A program made the translations under genes and the position numbers. DNA of 64,000 nt, taken from positions 827,459-891,458 of the forward strand of contig NZ_CP051185.1 in assembly GCF_012516315.1 (NCBI RefSeq), given 5' to 3'. Source of the stretch: Limnospira fusiformis SAG 85.79. GTDB taxonomy: Bacteria > Cyanobacteriota > Cyanobacteriia > Cyanobacteriales > Microcoleaceae. Under the pieces are notes generated by a model. It did not search any database. It was not told the origin of the DNA and saw nothing but the letters and a program-made list of their open reading frames with translations. Shown in pieces: positions 43,848 through 53,220 of the stretch; the first letter of the stretch is position 1, and each line of letters starts with the position of its first letter.

Positions 43848-46163
43848 TTAGTCTGGCATAGTTTCAGCAATAATTTTAGCAAACATCTTGACAAGAGCAG
43901 CATTATATGTATTCCCAGACTGTGCTACAGCAGGTTGATACTGTTGTACTGGCTGTCCTGGTGGCGACATATTTTGATACTGTTGTATATGCTGTATCTG
44001 TTGTATCTGTTCCCGCAGTTTTTGAATTTCCGACCTCGACTCTTCCAATTCTTTCTGCTGTTGCTGTAGTTGAGACTGCGACTCTTCCAATTCTTTCTGC
44101 TGTTGCTGTAGTTGAGACTGCGAACCCTCTAACTCTTCCTTAATTTTATGTAACTCAAATGTAGCCTGTTCAAGTTCCACCTGTACTTCATCTAATTGGA
44201 AGTTAGCCATTTCCAGTTCTTCCCTGGTATCATGTAACTCCGAGCGAGACTTATCGAGTTCCTGTTGAGTTTCCGTCTGTTTATTCTGTGCATTTTTAAG
44301 CTGGTCTTGAACTTCCTTAACTTTGGTTTCCAGTTTCTTCCTTTCAGACTGAGAGTTTTCCAACTCCTTCTGCTTCTGCTGAAAATCAGATTGAGACTTT
44401 TCGAGGTCTTTCTGAGTCTGCTGTAGTTGAGACTGAGAGTTTTCCAACTCCTTCTGCTTCTGCTGAAAATCAGATTGAGACTTTTCGAGGTCTTTCTGAG
44501 TCTGCTGTAGTTGAGACTGAGAGTTTTCCAACTCCTTCTGCTTCTGCTGAAAATCAGATTGAGACTTTTCCAGGTCTTTCTGAGTCTGCTGTAGTTGAGA
44601 CTGAGAGTTTTCCAACTCCTTCTGCTTCTGCTGAAAATCAGATTGAGACTTTTCCAGGTCTTTCCGAGTCTGCTGTAGTTGAGACTGAGAGTTTTCCAAC
44701 TCCTTCTGCTTCTGCTGAAAATCAGATTGAGACTTTTCCAGGTCTTTCTGAGTCTGCTGTAGTTGAGACTGAGAGTTTTCCAACTCCTTCTGCTTCTGCT
44801 GAAAATCAGATTGAGACTTTTCCAGGTCTTTCTGAGTCTGCTGTAGTTGAGACTGAGAGTTTTCCAACTCCTTCTGCTTCTGCTGAAAATCAGATTGAGA
44901 CTTCTCCAGGTCTTTCTGAGTCTGCTGTAGTCGCGTATGGTATTGTTCTAATTCTGATAGGATTTGGTCTCGTTGATATTGAGACTGTTGTAACTCAGTC
45001 TGAGTTTGTTCTAATTGAGACTGGGAGTTTTCTAAGTCTTTCTGACTCTGTTTGAATTGAGAATAGGATTTCTCTAAATCAGCTAAGATTTGGTCTCTTA
45101 TCCCCTTGGACTCTTCTAACTCTTCCTGACTTTGTTCGAGTTGTGAGTGCAGATTTTTTAATTCAAGCTGAGTCTGCTGTAGTTGAGACTGAGAGTTTTC
45201 CAACTCCTTCTGCTTTTCCTGAAAATCAGATTGAGACTTTTCGAGGTCTTTCCGAGTCTGCTGTAGTTGAGACTGAGAGTTTTCCAACTCCTTCTGCTTT
45301 TCCTGAAAATCAGATTGAGACTTTTCGAGGTCTTTCCGAGTCTGCTGTAGTTGAGATTGAGACTTCTCCAGGTCTTTTTGATGTTGTTGTAGTTGATATT
45401 TTAAAAGTTCCTGTTCTGATTCTAATTCTTGGAGGCGAGATTGAGTTATTTTAAGTTCGGTTGGTTTGGGTACTGTGGGAGGTTGGAGGCGAAGATTTTG
45501 GGCGATTTCGGAAGGAATTACTGAGGTATTGATTAGGTTGTTGTGAATATAAACCACTTCATACCGAGAGGGATGATAGGGAGTCGCTTGCGCTACGGGG
45601 GTGAAATAATGTTCATTGAGAAAGGCGTTAAGTTGCTCAAAAGTTGCGCCACCTTCAAAGAGTTTATTTTGGCTGGTTGTGCTGTAAATAGCATCAAGAT
45701 GTTGCAGAATTTCTGAGGCTCCTGTTAAGGCGAGAAGTTCGGCTCCTTGGATGTCTAAACATAGTATATTATAGTCTTCTGGAAGCAGGTTAAGTTCCGT
45801 TAAAATGCTGTCAATTGTGCGGGTTTCAACGGGTATTTGCTGAGTTTCTGTGAGGTTGGGATACAGTTTTTTGTATTCTGTTAGTGACAAAATAGAACTG
45901 TTAGACTCGATGTTGGTAACGTGGAGAGTGGCGGTACTATTTTGGTCAGCGATCGCCACATGAACTGTCTGAATATTGGGTCGATCGCCTACAGCCATTT
46001 TCAACCTTTCACAGGTGACGGGATTCGCTTCTATTAGCAATATTTTCGCATTAGTAAACTTGGCAAAACGTTTGAGCGATCGCCCTTCTCCTGCTCCTAC
46101 ATATATAATACCACGAGGCGTAACTTTATGATCTTGAAAAATTTGGTGTAAGTTAAGTTTCAT
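43848..46163 (-). CDS. FkbM-type methyltransferase with a long coiled coil
   Basis: About 771 residues from ATG 46163 (an in-frame upstream TTG at 46172 is less likely). Residues about 18-165 match FkbM-family SAM-dependent methyltransferases (GIIYVGAGEGRSLKRF, ILLIEANP, LCLDIQGAELLAL). Then follows a roughly 500-residue coiled coil made mainly of a 28-residue repeat (QLQQTQKDLEKSQSDFQQKQ, then KELENSQS), seven near-identical copies in one block and two variant copies earlier in the protein. A low-charge Pro/Gln tail ends it. The methyltransferase probably modifies a sugar; the coil may position it. Confidence 0.85.
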   Translation of the reverse strand: MKLNLHQIFQDHKVTPRGIIYVGAGEGRSLKRFAKFTNAKILLIEANPVTCERLKMAVGDRPNIQTVHVAIADQNSTATLHVTNIESNSSILSLTEYKKLYPNLTETQQIPVETRTIDSILTELNLLPEDYNILCLDIQGAELLALTGASEILQHLDAIYSTTSQNKLFEGGATFEQLNAFLNEHYFTPVAQATPYHPSRYEVVYIHNNLINTSVIPSEIAQNLRLQPPTVPKPTELKITQSRLQELESEQELLKYQLQQHQKDLEKSQSQLQQTRKDLEKSQSDFQEKQKELENSQSQLQQTRKDLEKSQSDFQEKQKELENSQSQLQQTQLELKNLHSQLEQSQEELEESKGIRDQILADLEKSYSQFKQSQKDLENSQSQLEQTQTELQQSQYQRDQILSELEQYHTRLQQTQKDLEKSQSDFQQKQKELENSQSQLQQTQKDLEKSQSDFQQKQKELENSQSQLQQTQKDLEKSQSDFQQKQKELENSQSQLQQTRKDLEKSQSDFQQKQKELENSQSQLQQTQKDLEKSQSDFQQKQKELENSQSQLQQTQKDLEKSQSDFQQKQKELENSQSQLQQTQKDLEKSQSDFQQKQKELENSQSERKKLETKVKEVQDQLKNAQNKQTETQQELDKSRSELHDTREELEMANFQLDEVQVELEQATFELHKIKEELEGSQSQLQQQQKELEESQSQLQQQQKELEESRSEIQKLREQIQQIQHIQQYQNMSPPGQPVQQYQPAVAQSGNTYNAALVKMFAKIIAETMPD
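44351..44938 (-). repeat. Seven 84-bp tandem repeats inside the FkbM/coiled-coil gene
   Basis: Units start at 44351, 44435, 44519, 44603, 44687, 44771 and 44855 (exactly 84 bp apart) with only a few base changes. Each encodes 28 residues, four heptads, so the reading frame and coiled-coil register are kept when unit number changes. Two related units lie at 45191 and 45275. Confidence 0.9.
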
Positions 46164-46401
46164 AGATACCAAAATATACTAAGTAAGTTGATTTCAAACT
46201 TTCCCGATAAGGCGACCAACATCTAGTTACTGTAGGCTGCCATATAGGGTATAATTAGGAAGTAGGTGTTAATCATCATGAGACATATTCCCGGATTTGC
46301 CAAATGCTAAATATCTGAGCGATCGCCTTCTTAATAGACTTTTATATAACCATCAATAAGTCAGCCATAACCGGAAAATTTTAGTGATGGTTTCCCGTTG
46401 A

Positions 46402-47184
46402 TCAACTCCACGCCTCAAAATCCTGAGAAAATTGAGACAAAGACAATAAACAGATAGGGGGATATTCAGCCACCAAACGTCGCTCTATGGGGGTATTGTA
46501 GCCCCAGTCAGCCAAAAACAGTTTAACCTGTTGTAGGTCTGTTTGAGCTTGTACAGACAACAAAGTTTTCATTCTGTCTTCAACGAACCAGATCACCGGA
46601 CTAGGATCAGAAAGAGTCATGAGATCCCGTAGAGTTTGGTGCTTAGGCTGTTTGTGTCCTTTCCCAAAAATCATACCCGGACCGAGAATAATTCCCTGTT
46701 GTCCGAGAAGCGATCGCACAAATCGTTCTTCCTTAGTAGTAATTATGCGTAATTCTATCATGTCCTGCTCAAGAATAACCCGAAGGCGATCGCATACCCC
46801 CGGATAAAAGCCATGTAAAGCCAACCACCCTGGTAGGTCTGTGGCGATCCACTCATCGCGAATTTGATCAAGTCGAGGGCCAAGAACTTCCGGTGACAAA
46901 TGTTCTTGTTCCAGCAGTTGACGTGATATACTATGCCAATCGCTGAGAATCTCAGATTCAGTCCACCCCAAAACCAAAGCCCTGATCAAAAGAGGCATTT
47001 CCCAACCCGTTTCAATCACAGGTCTAGTGCAGTAGAATCTAGGGGGTAAATCATCCGGTGGGGTAGACTCAGGAGGCGACCAAACTTCGAGATATGTACG
47101 CCAAGCCGTCTGAAAATACTCCAGCAAGCCATCACAGAGAACACCATCAAAGTCCAAGGCGAGAAGATTGGGTCTATCTGACAT
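46402..47184 (-). CDS. HAD superfamily hydrolase
   Basis: 260 residues. The HAD nucleophile motif is LALDFDGVLCDG (Asp at about residues 11 and 13); motif II is in ELRIITTKEERFV and motif III/IV in PVIWFVEDRMKT. Such proteins are phosphatases or phosphomutases acting on small phosphorylated compounds; the substrate is unknown. It lies upstream of and on the same strand as the FkbM gene, with 230 bp between them holding no recognised gene. Normal length, no signal peptide. Confidence 0.88.
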   Translation of the reverse strand: MSDRPNLLALDFDGVLCDGLLEYFQTAWRTYLEVWSPPESTPPDDLPPRFYCTRPVIETGWEMPLLIRALVLGWTESEILSDWHSISRQLLEQEHLSPEVLGPRLDQIRDEWIATDLPGWLALHGFYPGVCDRLRVILEQDMIELRIITTKEERFVRSLLGQQGIILGPGMIFGKGHKQPKHQTLRDLMTLSDPSPVIWFVEDRMKTLLSVQAQTDLQQVKLFLADWGYNTPIERRLVAEYPPICLLSLSQFSQDFEAWS

Positions 47185-47262
47185 AGTTTTAGTATGTTGT
47201 AGGGCAATTTACCGAAATTCTTGAGTTGTTGTGGTAGCTTTTAGTGTAGCATCTAAACAGGT

Positions 47263-47580
47263 GTGTTAATTAACCCTTGGGGAATTGTCTTTGTGGTTTA
47301 TACCTCAAACTCAGAGTTAAAAAACCCGTTAACCCCGCCGAAAAACCCGGACTTACCCCTTAACCAAGAGTCGCGGATACAAGATCCCCAACTACTGAGG
47401 ATAGCCCGACGGGTGTATCATGCTTATTCAGAAGTACACGCCAAACGAATGCGCCGTCCGTCCGGTGTAGCCATTCATCTCCGCAGCTATCGAAGTTTAC
47501 TGCTTTTCTCCCCCAAACCTGTTTTGCTTCCGGGAGAATGTTTTATCCCCTTTGACCAGATAGAATTAGAGTTATTTTAG
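47263..47580 (+). CDS. Small conserved-looking protein of unknown function
   Basis: 105 residues from GTG 47263; the first 40 are polar and probably flexible. The C-terminal 60 (LLRIARRVYHAYSEVHAKRM, then a FSPKPVLLPGECFIPFDQIE stretch) look like a compact basic fold. No family recognised. It precedes pilD by 51 bp on the same strand and may share its transcript. Confidence 0.55.
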   Translation: MLINPWGIVFVVYTSNSELKNPLTPPKNPDLPLNQESRIQDPQLLRIARRVYHAYSEVHAKRMRRPSGVAIHLRSYRSLLLFSPKPVLLPGECFIPFDQIELELF

Positions 47581-47630
47581 CCCAGGGTAGGAACCGCGTG
47601 TGAAACCCCCGTGAAAGGTGAGAGTCCAAT

Positions 47631-48446
47631 ATGGAGATTTTAGTTGATCTACCAGCTTACTTGATTATATTTGCCCTAGGCGCTTCCATAGGTAGCTTTT
47701 TAAATGTCATTGTGTATCGAGTCCCCGCTGGTCTGTCCGTGTGGTATCCTCCCTCACGATGTCCCCATTGTCATACCCGTTTGGGTTTAAGTGAAAATAT
47801 CCCAGTTTTCGGGTGGTTGTGGTTGCGGGGGAAATGTCGCCATTGCCATGCACCGATATCTATGCGCTACCCTCTAGTAGAAGGGTTAATGGGTGTATTG
47901 TTCTTGCTGGTATATGTAACCATCATGCCAGGGACTATAGTACAACTGTTTGGCTTGTGGGCGCTATTAGCTTGGTTGGTGGCGTTATCTCTAATTGATA
48001 TAGATACCTTAACCCTTCCTAACCCTCTCACCCAGTCAGGTTTAGTGGTGGGGTTGTGCTTTCAAGGGTTACTGGGATTAAAAACGGCTGGGGTGATAGA
48101 CCAGTTAATGGTGGGTGTTTTGGGGGCGGTGCTAGGATTATGGTTATTTGAAGCGATCGCCTTTTTGGGGTCCATGGCTTTTGGACAGACCGCTATGGGG
48201 GCGGGAGATGCTAAATTAGCGGCTCTTATGGGGGCTTGGTTGGGGTGGAAGATGCTATTGGTCGCAAGTTTCATCGCCTGTGGTTTAGGAGCCTTTATCG
48301 GCGCAGGAGCCATGGCTGTGGGCATATTAGACCGCCGCCAACCCATGCCATTTGGTCCTTTTTTAGCGATCGCCGCTGGTATAACTGCCCTGTGGGGTGA
48401 GATAATAGTATCTATGTATATGGAGTTATTTTTCCCAGTTATCTGA
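47631..48446 (+). CDS. pilD: Prepilin leader peptidase/N-methyltransferase
   Basis: 271 residues with about seven to eight membrane helices. A cytoplasmic zinc site lies in CPHCHTRLG and CRHCHAPIS (four cysteines), and the catalytic aspartates are in LIDIDTLTLPN and GAGDAKLAALMGA, the type IV prepilin peptidase pattern. It cleaves and methylates type IV pilins, needed for gliding, phototaxis and DNA uptake in cyanobacteria. No pilin genes lie beside it. Start ATG at 47631. Confidence 0.95.
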   Translation: MEILVDLPAYLIIFALGASIGSFLNVIVYRVPAGLSVWYPPSRCPHCHTRLGLSENIPVFGWLWLRGKCRHCHAPISMRYPLVEGLMGVLFLLVYVTIMPGTIVQLFGLWALLAWLVALSLIDIDTLTLPNPLTQSGLVVGLCFQGLLGLKTAGVIDQLMVGVLGAVLGLWLFEAIAFLGSMAFGQTAMGAGDAKLAALMGAWLGWKMLLVASFIACGLGAFIGAGAMAVGILDRRQPMPFGPFLAIAAGITALWGEIIVSMYMELFFPVI

Positions 48447-48488
48447 GGTAAAGTGCATCGGGCTTTGTGCCTATCCTAGAGATATATA

Positions 48489-48716
48489 ATGATCGTGTCT
48501 TGGATTACACTAAAAACCACTGCTATGCGCTGGGAAGCCGAGTTAATGCAACAAGTCCTCGCCTCCCATGATATCCCAGCACGGGTAATTAGCCTAGGAG
48601 TTGGGTCATATATGGGGGTGGGGGGTCCGGCTAAATTGCAAGTACCATCGGAACATTTGTGGACAGCACTACTGCTGCTTAGTCCGGTGGACGAGGAGCC
48701 AGAGGAAGCTCAATAA
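48489..48716 (+). CDS. DUF2007-like small protein
   Basis: 75 residues; the first half (WITLKTTAMRWEAELMQQVL, then IPARVISLGVG) fits the DUF2007 signal-transducing-protein fold, a short ferredoxin-like domain often of unknown role. It lies between pilD and accD, 40 bp before accD, in the same direction. Confidence 0.7.
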   Translation: MIVSWITLKTTAMRWEAELMQQVLASHDIPARVISLGVGSYMGVGGPAKLQVPSEHLWTALLLLSPVDEEPEEAQ

Positions 48717-48755
48717 ATCATTTCCTCAATCAAACATCAGAACGTATTTTAATTA

Positions 48756-49703
48756 ATGTCTCTATTTGACTGGTTTGCAAATCGACAAAAATCAGTTCCC
48801 ATTAGTCCCGATCGCCAAGAGCGAGAAATTGCCGATGGTTTGTGGGTAAAATGTGAAAAATGCGGTGCATTAACCTACACCAAAGACTTACAGGCGAATC
48901 TTATGGTGTGTCTGCAATGTGACCATCACATGAGGGTTTACAGTGACGATCGCATTAAACAACTGATTGATGAAAATACCTGGCAGCCCATTGCTGCTAA
49001 TCTGTGTTCAGTAGATCCGCTGAATTTCCGCGATCGCAAACCCTACAGCGATCGTCTGCGAGAATACCGGGAGAAAACAGGTCAAATTGATGCTGTACAA
49101 ACGGGGACGGGTTTATTAAATGGGGAATCGATCGCCCTTGGGGTGATGGATTTTCGATTTATGGGGGGTAGTATGGGGTCGGTGGTGGGAGAAAAACTCA
49201 CCCGGATGATTGAATATGGGACTGAGCATCAATACCCGGTAGTGATTATCTGTGCTTCCGGAGGGGCTAGAATGCAGGAAGGAATGTTAAGCCTCATGCA
49301 AATGGCGAAAATCTCGGCGGCTTTGGAACGACATCGAGAGAATAAACTTTTGTATATCCCTGTACTAACCAATCCTACTACTGGAGGGGTGACGGCTAGT
49401 TTTGCCATGCTCGGTGATCTAATTCTAGCTGAACCCCAGGCAACTATTGGTTTTGCGGGTCGTCGGGTAATTGAGCAAACCTTGCGAGAAAAACTACCTG
49501 ATGATTTTCAAACTTCTGAATATCTGATGGCTCATGGGTTTATTGATGCGATCGTCCCTCGCACTCAGCTCAAAAAAACCCTCACCCAATTGATTAAACT
49601 GCACCGACCACCACAGCCTACCGGAAGACCCTTTGTAAAATTGTCCGACTCTAACTCCCGCAGCCATGTCCATCATTCTGAGGAAACCCAACAGCATCGA
49701 TAA
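48756..49703 (+). CDS. accD: Acetyl-CoA carboxylase carboxyltransferase subunit beta
   Basis: 315 residues. An N-terminal zinc ribbon has cysteines at 33, 36, 52 and 55 (VKCEKCG, then VCLQCDHH). The crotonase-like carboxyltransferase core shows [22 protein letters not shown] and [12 protein letters not shown]. It pairs with AccA to pass carboxyl from biotin to acetyl-CoA, the first step of fatty acid synthesis. The usual E. coli neighbour folC is absent. Start ATG 48756. The tail beyond residue 290 is polar and variable. Confidence 0.96.
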   Translation: MSLFDWFANRQKSVPISPDRQEREIADGLWVKCEKCGALTYTKDLQANLMVCLQCDHHMRVYSDDRIKQLIDENTWQPIAANLCSVDPLNFRDRKPYSDRLREYREKTGQIDAVQTGTGLLNGESIALGVMDFRFMGGSMGSVVGEKLTRMIEYGTEHQYPVVIICASGGARMQEGMLSLMQMAKISAALERHRENKLLYIPVLTNPTTGGVTASFAMLGDLILAEPQATIGFAGRRVIEQTLREKLPDDFQTSEYLMAHGFIDAIVPRTQLKKTLTQLIKLHRPPQPTGRPFVKLSDSNSRSHVHHSEETQQHR

Positions 49704-49772
49704 TCTCTAAATCAGTGATTGGATAGTACCCACTACTGCATATAATTGGTGGGTGATGCCGGTTTTGACTAA

Positions 49773-49958
49773 TTGTCATCGGTTTTTGCGGATTGGTCTA
49801 GGGCTGAAATGGCCTGCGACTACCATTTGGCGATCGCACAGGTGCTTAAACTTGGCGATCGCCTAGTAATTGCCTACCAACATCCCCAAACCCGTATAGT
49901 TGAGGATGTCAAAGCAATTCTCTCCGCCATTGAGGCCACAAGTGATTCAGAATCGTAG
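49773..49958 (+). CDS. Possible small protein between accD and psbV
   Basis: About 61 residues from a TTG start; the useful part is DYHLAIAQVLKLGDRLVIAY, then HPQTRIVEDVKAIL, which looks protein-like but matches no family I know. Codon and start support are weak, so it may be a small conserved gene or an incidental frame. No clear ribosome binding site. Confidence 0.4.
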   Translation: MSSVFADWSRAEMACDYHLAIAQVLKLGDRLVIAYQHPQTRIVEDVKAILSAIEATSDSES

Positions 49959-50111
49959 ATCCAACGATTGACAAAGATCATTTAACACAGGACTATTGAG
50001 ATAAGACTTCTGAGACAGAATCGCTAAAAACCAGGATCACAACTGCTCAATATTGCCGATTGAGTTGTGGCTGTGGTGCGTTCTATAATCATCTAAAAGT
50101 TAAGGAGAACC

Positions 50112-50603
50112 ATGCTAAAAAGGTACATTTGGTTGGCTGTTGCCACTGTATTCTTCACCTTTCAAATGTGGGTGGGTAATGCAAACGCTTTGGAATTGAC
50201 TGAAGAATTGAGAACCCTTCCCATCAATGCTCAAGGCGATACTGCTGTCTTGAGTCTCAAAGAAATCAAAAAAGGCCAACAGGTATTTAACGCCGCCTGC
50301 GCTCAGTGTCATGCGCTGGGTGTGACTAAAACCAACCCTGATGTTAACTTGAGTCCTGAAGCCCTGGCTTTGGCTACTCCCCCCCGCGATAACATTGCGG
50401 CTCTGGTTGATTATGTCAAAAATCCCACCACCTATGATGGCTTCATCGAGATATACGAACTGCATCCTAGCCTGAAAAGTGCAGACATTTTTCCCAAGAT
50501 GAGAAACCTATCAGAAGATGATCTCTATAATGTAGCCGCTTACATTCTCTTACAACCCAAGGTTCGCGGTGAACAGTGGGGTGGTGGTAAATACCTCCGT
50601 TAA
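50112..50603 (+). CDS. psbV: Photosystem II cytochrome c-550
   Basis: 163 residues. A 26-residue signal peptide ends ANA before LELTEE, giving a lumenal mature protein; the heme site is C-A-Q-C-H with cysteines at precursor residues 63 and 66 and His67. The distal axial ligand is His118 in EIYELHPS (mature His92, the known ligand). It is an extrinsic subunit stabilising the oxygen-evolving complex. AAGGAG lies 5 nt before the ATG. It is followed 190 bp later by psbV2 in the same direction. Confidence 0.97.
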   Translation: MLKRYIWLAVATVFFTFQMWVGNANALELTEELRTLPINAQGDTAVLSLKEIKKGQQVFNAACAQCHALGVTKTNPDVNLSPEALALATPPRDNIAALVDYVKNPTTYDGFIEIYELHPSLKSADIFPKMRNLSEDDLYNVAAYILLQPKVRGEQWGGGKYLR

Positions 50604-50793
50604 TCTTTCCGCCTGAAAGATTCACCTAACTAAGTTTCTGACTTTAGGTTTTGGTTTTTGGTGGCTACTAAGAAGGGTTACTAACTACTCTGAAATTGTA
50701 ACCACTAAAGTCCGCGAATTATCTAGGATAATCAGCGGAGCTAAAATCTAAAGTCTCCGATTTGACTGCTGATATTAAATACCTCAAATTTCC

Positions 50794-51282
50794 ATGTTTC
50801 GTAACAGTTTTTTGCGCTCTCTACTGCTCTTATTTATCACCAATATAGTAGGATGGCTGATTTTTAGTTTCCCGGTTCAAGCTCAAAATGTTGACCCCTA
50901 TGTGTTAAGATATCTGACTGATCAACCTGTGGAAATACAGAGCGATCGCCAAGGTGGAACCCAGACCTTTTCGGTGGAGGATCTATCAGCGGGAAAAGTC
51001 TTGTTTACGGATAGTTGTTTGAACTGTCACGCTGGTGGTGTAACTATTCCCTATCCGACGGTTTCCCTGTCTCTGGAAGACCTGAAGGGAGCCACCCCTC
51101 CGAGGGATACCATCAAAGATTTAGTCGCTTATATGAGGCATCCCGTCAGCTATGATGGTAGTGATACTAACTACTGGTGTCGGGAAATTCCCGAAAATTG
51201 GCTTGACGATGCAGAAATTGATAACCTAGCCGCTTTTATCTTACAATCAGCCATAAAAGCACCCGGTTGGGCTAAAAAATGA
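50794..51282 (+). CDS. psbV2: Cytochrome c-550-like protein PsbV2
   Basis: 162 residues, sharing the PsbV plan: signal peptide to about residue 30 (QA before QNVD), heme site C-L-N-C-H with cysteines 75 and 78 and His79, ATPPRDTIKDLVAYM, and YDGSDTNYWCREIP. Where PsbV has axial His118 (51 residues after the heme His), this protein has Cys129 (50 after), which fits the His/Cys heme ligation known for PsbV2 of thermophilic cyanobacteria. Its role is unsettled. The tandem psbV-psbV2 arrangement points to duplication. Confidence 0.93.
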   Translation: MFRNSFLRSLLLLFITNIVGWLIFSFPVQAQNVDPYVLRYLTDQPVEIQSDRQGGTQTFSVEDLSAGKVLFTDSCLNCHAGGVTIPYPTVSLSLEDLKGATPPRDTIKDLVAYMRHPVSYDGSDTNYWCREIPENWLDDAEIDNLAAFILQSAIKAPGWAKK

Positions 51283-51340
51283 CGGGATTATAGCACATTA
51301 ATAAACCCGAGTCAAGGGGTGAGTTAATTAGTTTTGCCAG

Positions 51341-53083
51341 CTAAATATCACCCTTACAGCGGGTTAAATAAATCTGAGCGACCTTATCTTGGGGGTTCCG
51401 TTCTAAACAGGATTCAAAAAGTGCGATCGCCTCAGAAATCTCGCCTAAATAATAGTGTAATAATCCTCGCTCAAACATAGTTTTTGTGGCTTGTTTTCCG
51501 GCGCGCAAGTCGGGGGGGTCAGCATCAAAGACCTCAAACACAGAAACCATTTCTAATTTACCCTTAACCTGAACATGATCAATAAGGCGGATACCATATT
51601 CATTAATATGGTTAAGTCGGACAAAGGTATAGTGAGAGATTAACAGAGACACCCCATAATTTTTAGTTAATCCTTCCAAACGGGAAGCCAGATTAACCGC
51701 ATCACCAATTACAGTACCATCCATGCGAGATTTTCCCCCCACAGTTCCCAACATCAATTTTCCGGTATTAATACCAATACCAATTTCAATAGGAGGACGA
51801 TAGGTAGGTTTGGTGGGGTCGGTACGCCGTCGAGTTTTGTTGTATTCTGCGAGTAAGTCAAGCATTCTAATTCCGGCTCGCAGAGCATCATCGGCGCTCT
51901 GGCTAAAGAGGGCCATAATTTCATCACCAATGTACTTATCAACAAAGCCTCGATATTCAGCGATCGCCGGTTCTACATGGGATAAATAAGCATTAATAAA
52001 CTTAAAATTATCCTCTGGGGTCATTTGTTCCGAGAGGCTAGTAAAATCGCGAATATCAGCAAATAAAACCGACATTTCCCGTTGAACATTATCCCCCAGT
52101 TGAACATCAACAATACTATCTTTACCGAGATATTGTAGAAATTGGTGAGGAACAAAGCGGAAAAAGGACTGGTTGAGTTCAAATAATTCCGAGGTAAAAC
52201 GTTCTAATTCTGCTTCAGCGCGTTTGCGTTCCGTGATATCTTCAACAAACCCTTGATAATAGAGAATATCACCATTTTCATCATTAACAATTCTGGCACT
52301 TTCAGAAATCCAAATAATCTCACCATCACGATTATAAACCTGAGATTCAAACTTAGAGATTTCGTGGCGCTGATGCAAAGTTTCTAATAATTCATCCCAA
52401 CGATTTGGTTGAACATATAACTGTTTTTGGACATCAGTTATAGAGGACATGAGTTCCTTGGGGGACTCATAGCCATAAATCTTAGCCAAAGTGGGATTAG
52501 CATTAATAAACTTTCCATCAGGGGAAATTTGAAAAATCCCTTCCAGAGCATTTTCAAAGATACTGCGATATTTGCGTTCAGTCTTACCCAAAGACTCAAT
52601 CAAATTGGCTTGGTCTTGGGTGAGTAATTCTAAGGCGCGGTTCATTTCCTGAAGCTGAAAATTTTGGTCAGTGAGTTGTTTTTGTTGCTGGAAACTGTTA
52701 ATCGCTTCAGTAATGGTTAAAGTCAAATCTTCATTTTCCCAAGGCTTAGAAATATAGCGATAAAGTTTAGCATATTGAATAGCATTAAATACCCCATCAA
52801 TATCAGCATGACCTGTCAGCATAATATTCATAGTATTGGGGGATAAATGATGAATGGCTTTTAACACCTCATCTCCCCGCAAACCCGGCATCATATAATC
52901 AGAAATGACTACCGCCAATTCTTCCCCAGCTTCAATCAATTCTTGGGCTAATTTAATGCCTTCACTGCCACTCCCAGCACATTCAAACCGATATTTGCCA
53001 CCCAATGTTCTCCGAAGCAGTCGCCTCAGAGTGTCCAAAATCATAGGTTCATCATCGACACAGAGAATAACTGGTTTGGTCAT
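51341..53083 (-). CDS. Response regulator-PAS-class III adenylate/guanylate cyclase
   Basis: 580 residues. Receiver domain (residues 5-125; phospho-acceptor Asp in VVISDYMMPG), a coiled linker, a PAS domain (about 175-290, FENALEGIFQISPDGKF), and a class III cyclase domain (about 330-510) with metal-binding aspartates in LFADIRDFTSL and KYIGDEIMAL. A short TPR-like tail (LLHYYLGEISEAIALF) ends it. It would turn a phosphorylation or PAS signal into cAMP or cGMP; filamentous cyanobacteria use cAMP in motility control. Upstream kinase not adjacent. Confidence 0.93.
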   Translation of the reverse strand: MTKPVILCVDDEPMILDTLRRLLRRTLGGKYRFECAGSGSEGIKLAQELIEAGEELAVVISDYMMPGLRGDEVLKAIHHLSPNTMNIMLTGHADIDGVFNAIQYAKLYRYISKPWENEDLTLTITEAINSFQQQKQLTDQNFQLQEMNRALELLTQDQANLIESLGKTERKYRSIFENALEGIFQISPDGKFINANPTLAKIYGYESPKELMSSITDVQKQLYVQPNRWDELLETLHQRHEISKFESQVYNRDGEIIWISESARIVNDENGDILYYQGFVEDITERKRAEAELERFTSELFELNQSFFRFVPHQFLQYLGKDSIVDVQLGDNVQREMSVLFADIRDFTSLSEQMTPEDNFKFINAYLSHVEPAIAEYRGFVDKYIGDEIMALFSQSADDALRAGIRMLDLLAEYNKTRRRTDPTKPTYRPPIEIGIGINTGKLMLGTVGGKSRMDGTVIGDAVNLASRLEGLTKNYGVSLLISHYTFVRLNHINEYGIRLIDHVQVKGKLEMVSVFEVFDADPPDLRAGKQATKTMFERGLLHYYLGEISEAIALFESCLERNPQDKVAQIYLTRCKGDI

Positions 53084-53220
53084 TAGTCAATAAGGAAACG
53101 GGGGAAAATTAAAAAGTGTGCTGATGATTAGGAGCGACCATCTCTGTTTTCCTTGTTTGAAGTCAGGATAGCTGCTTTTTGTACACCCCAAACACACTTT
53201 ACACCCTAATGCCTCAACTG

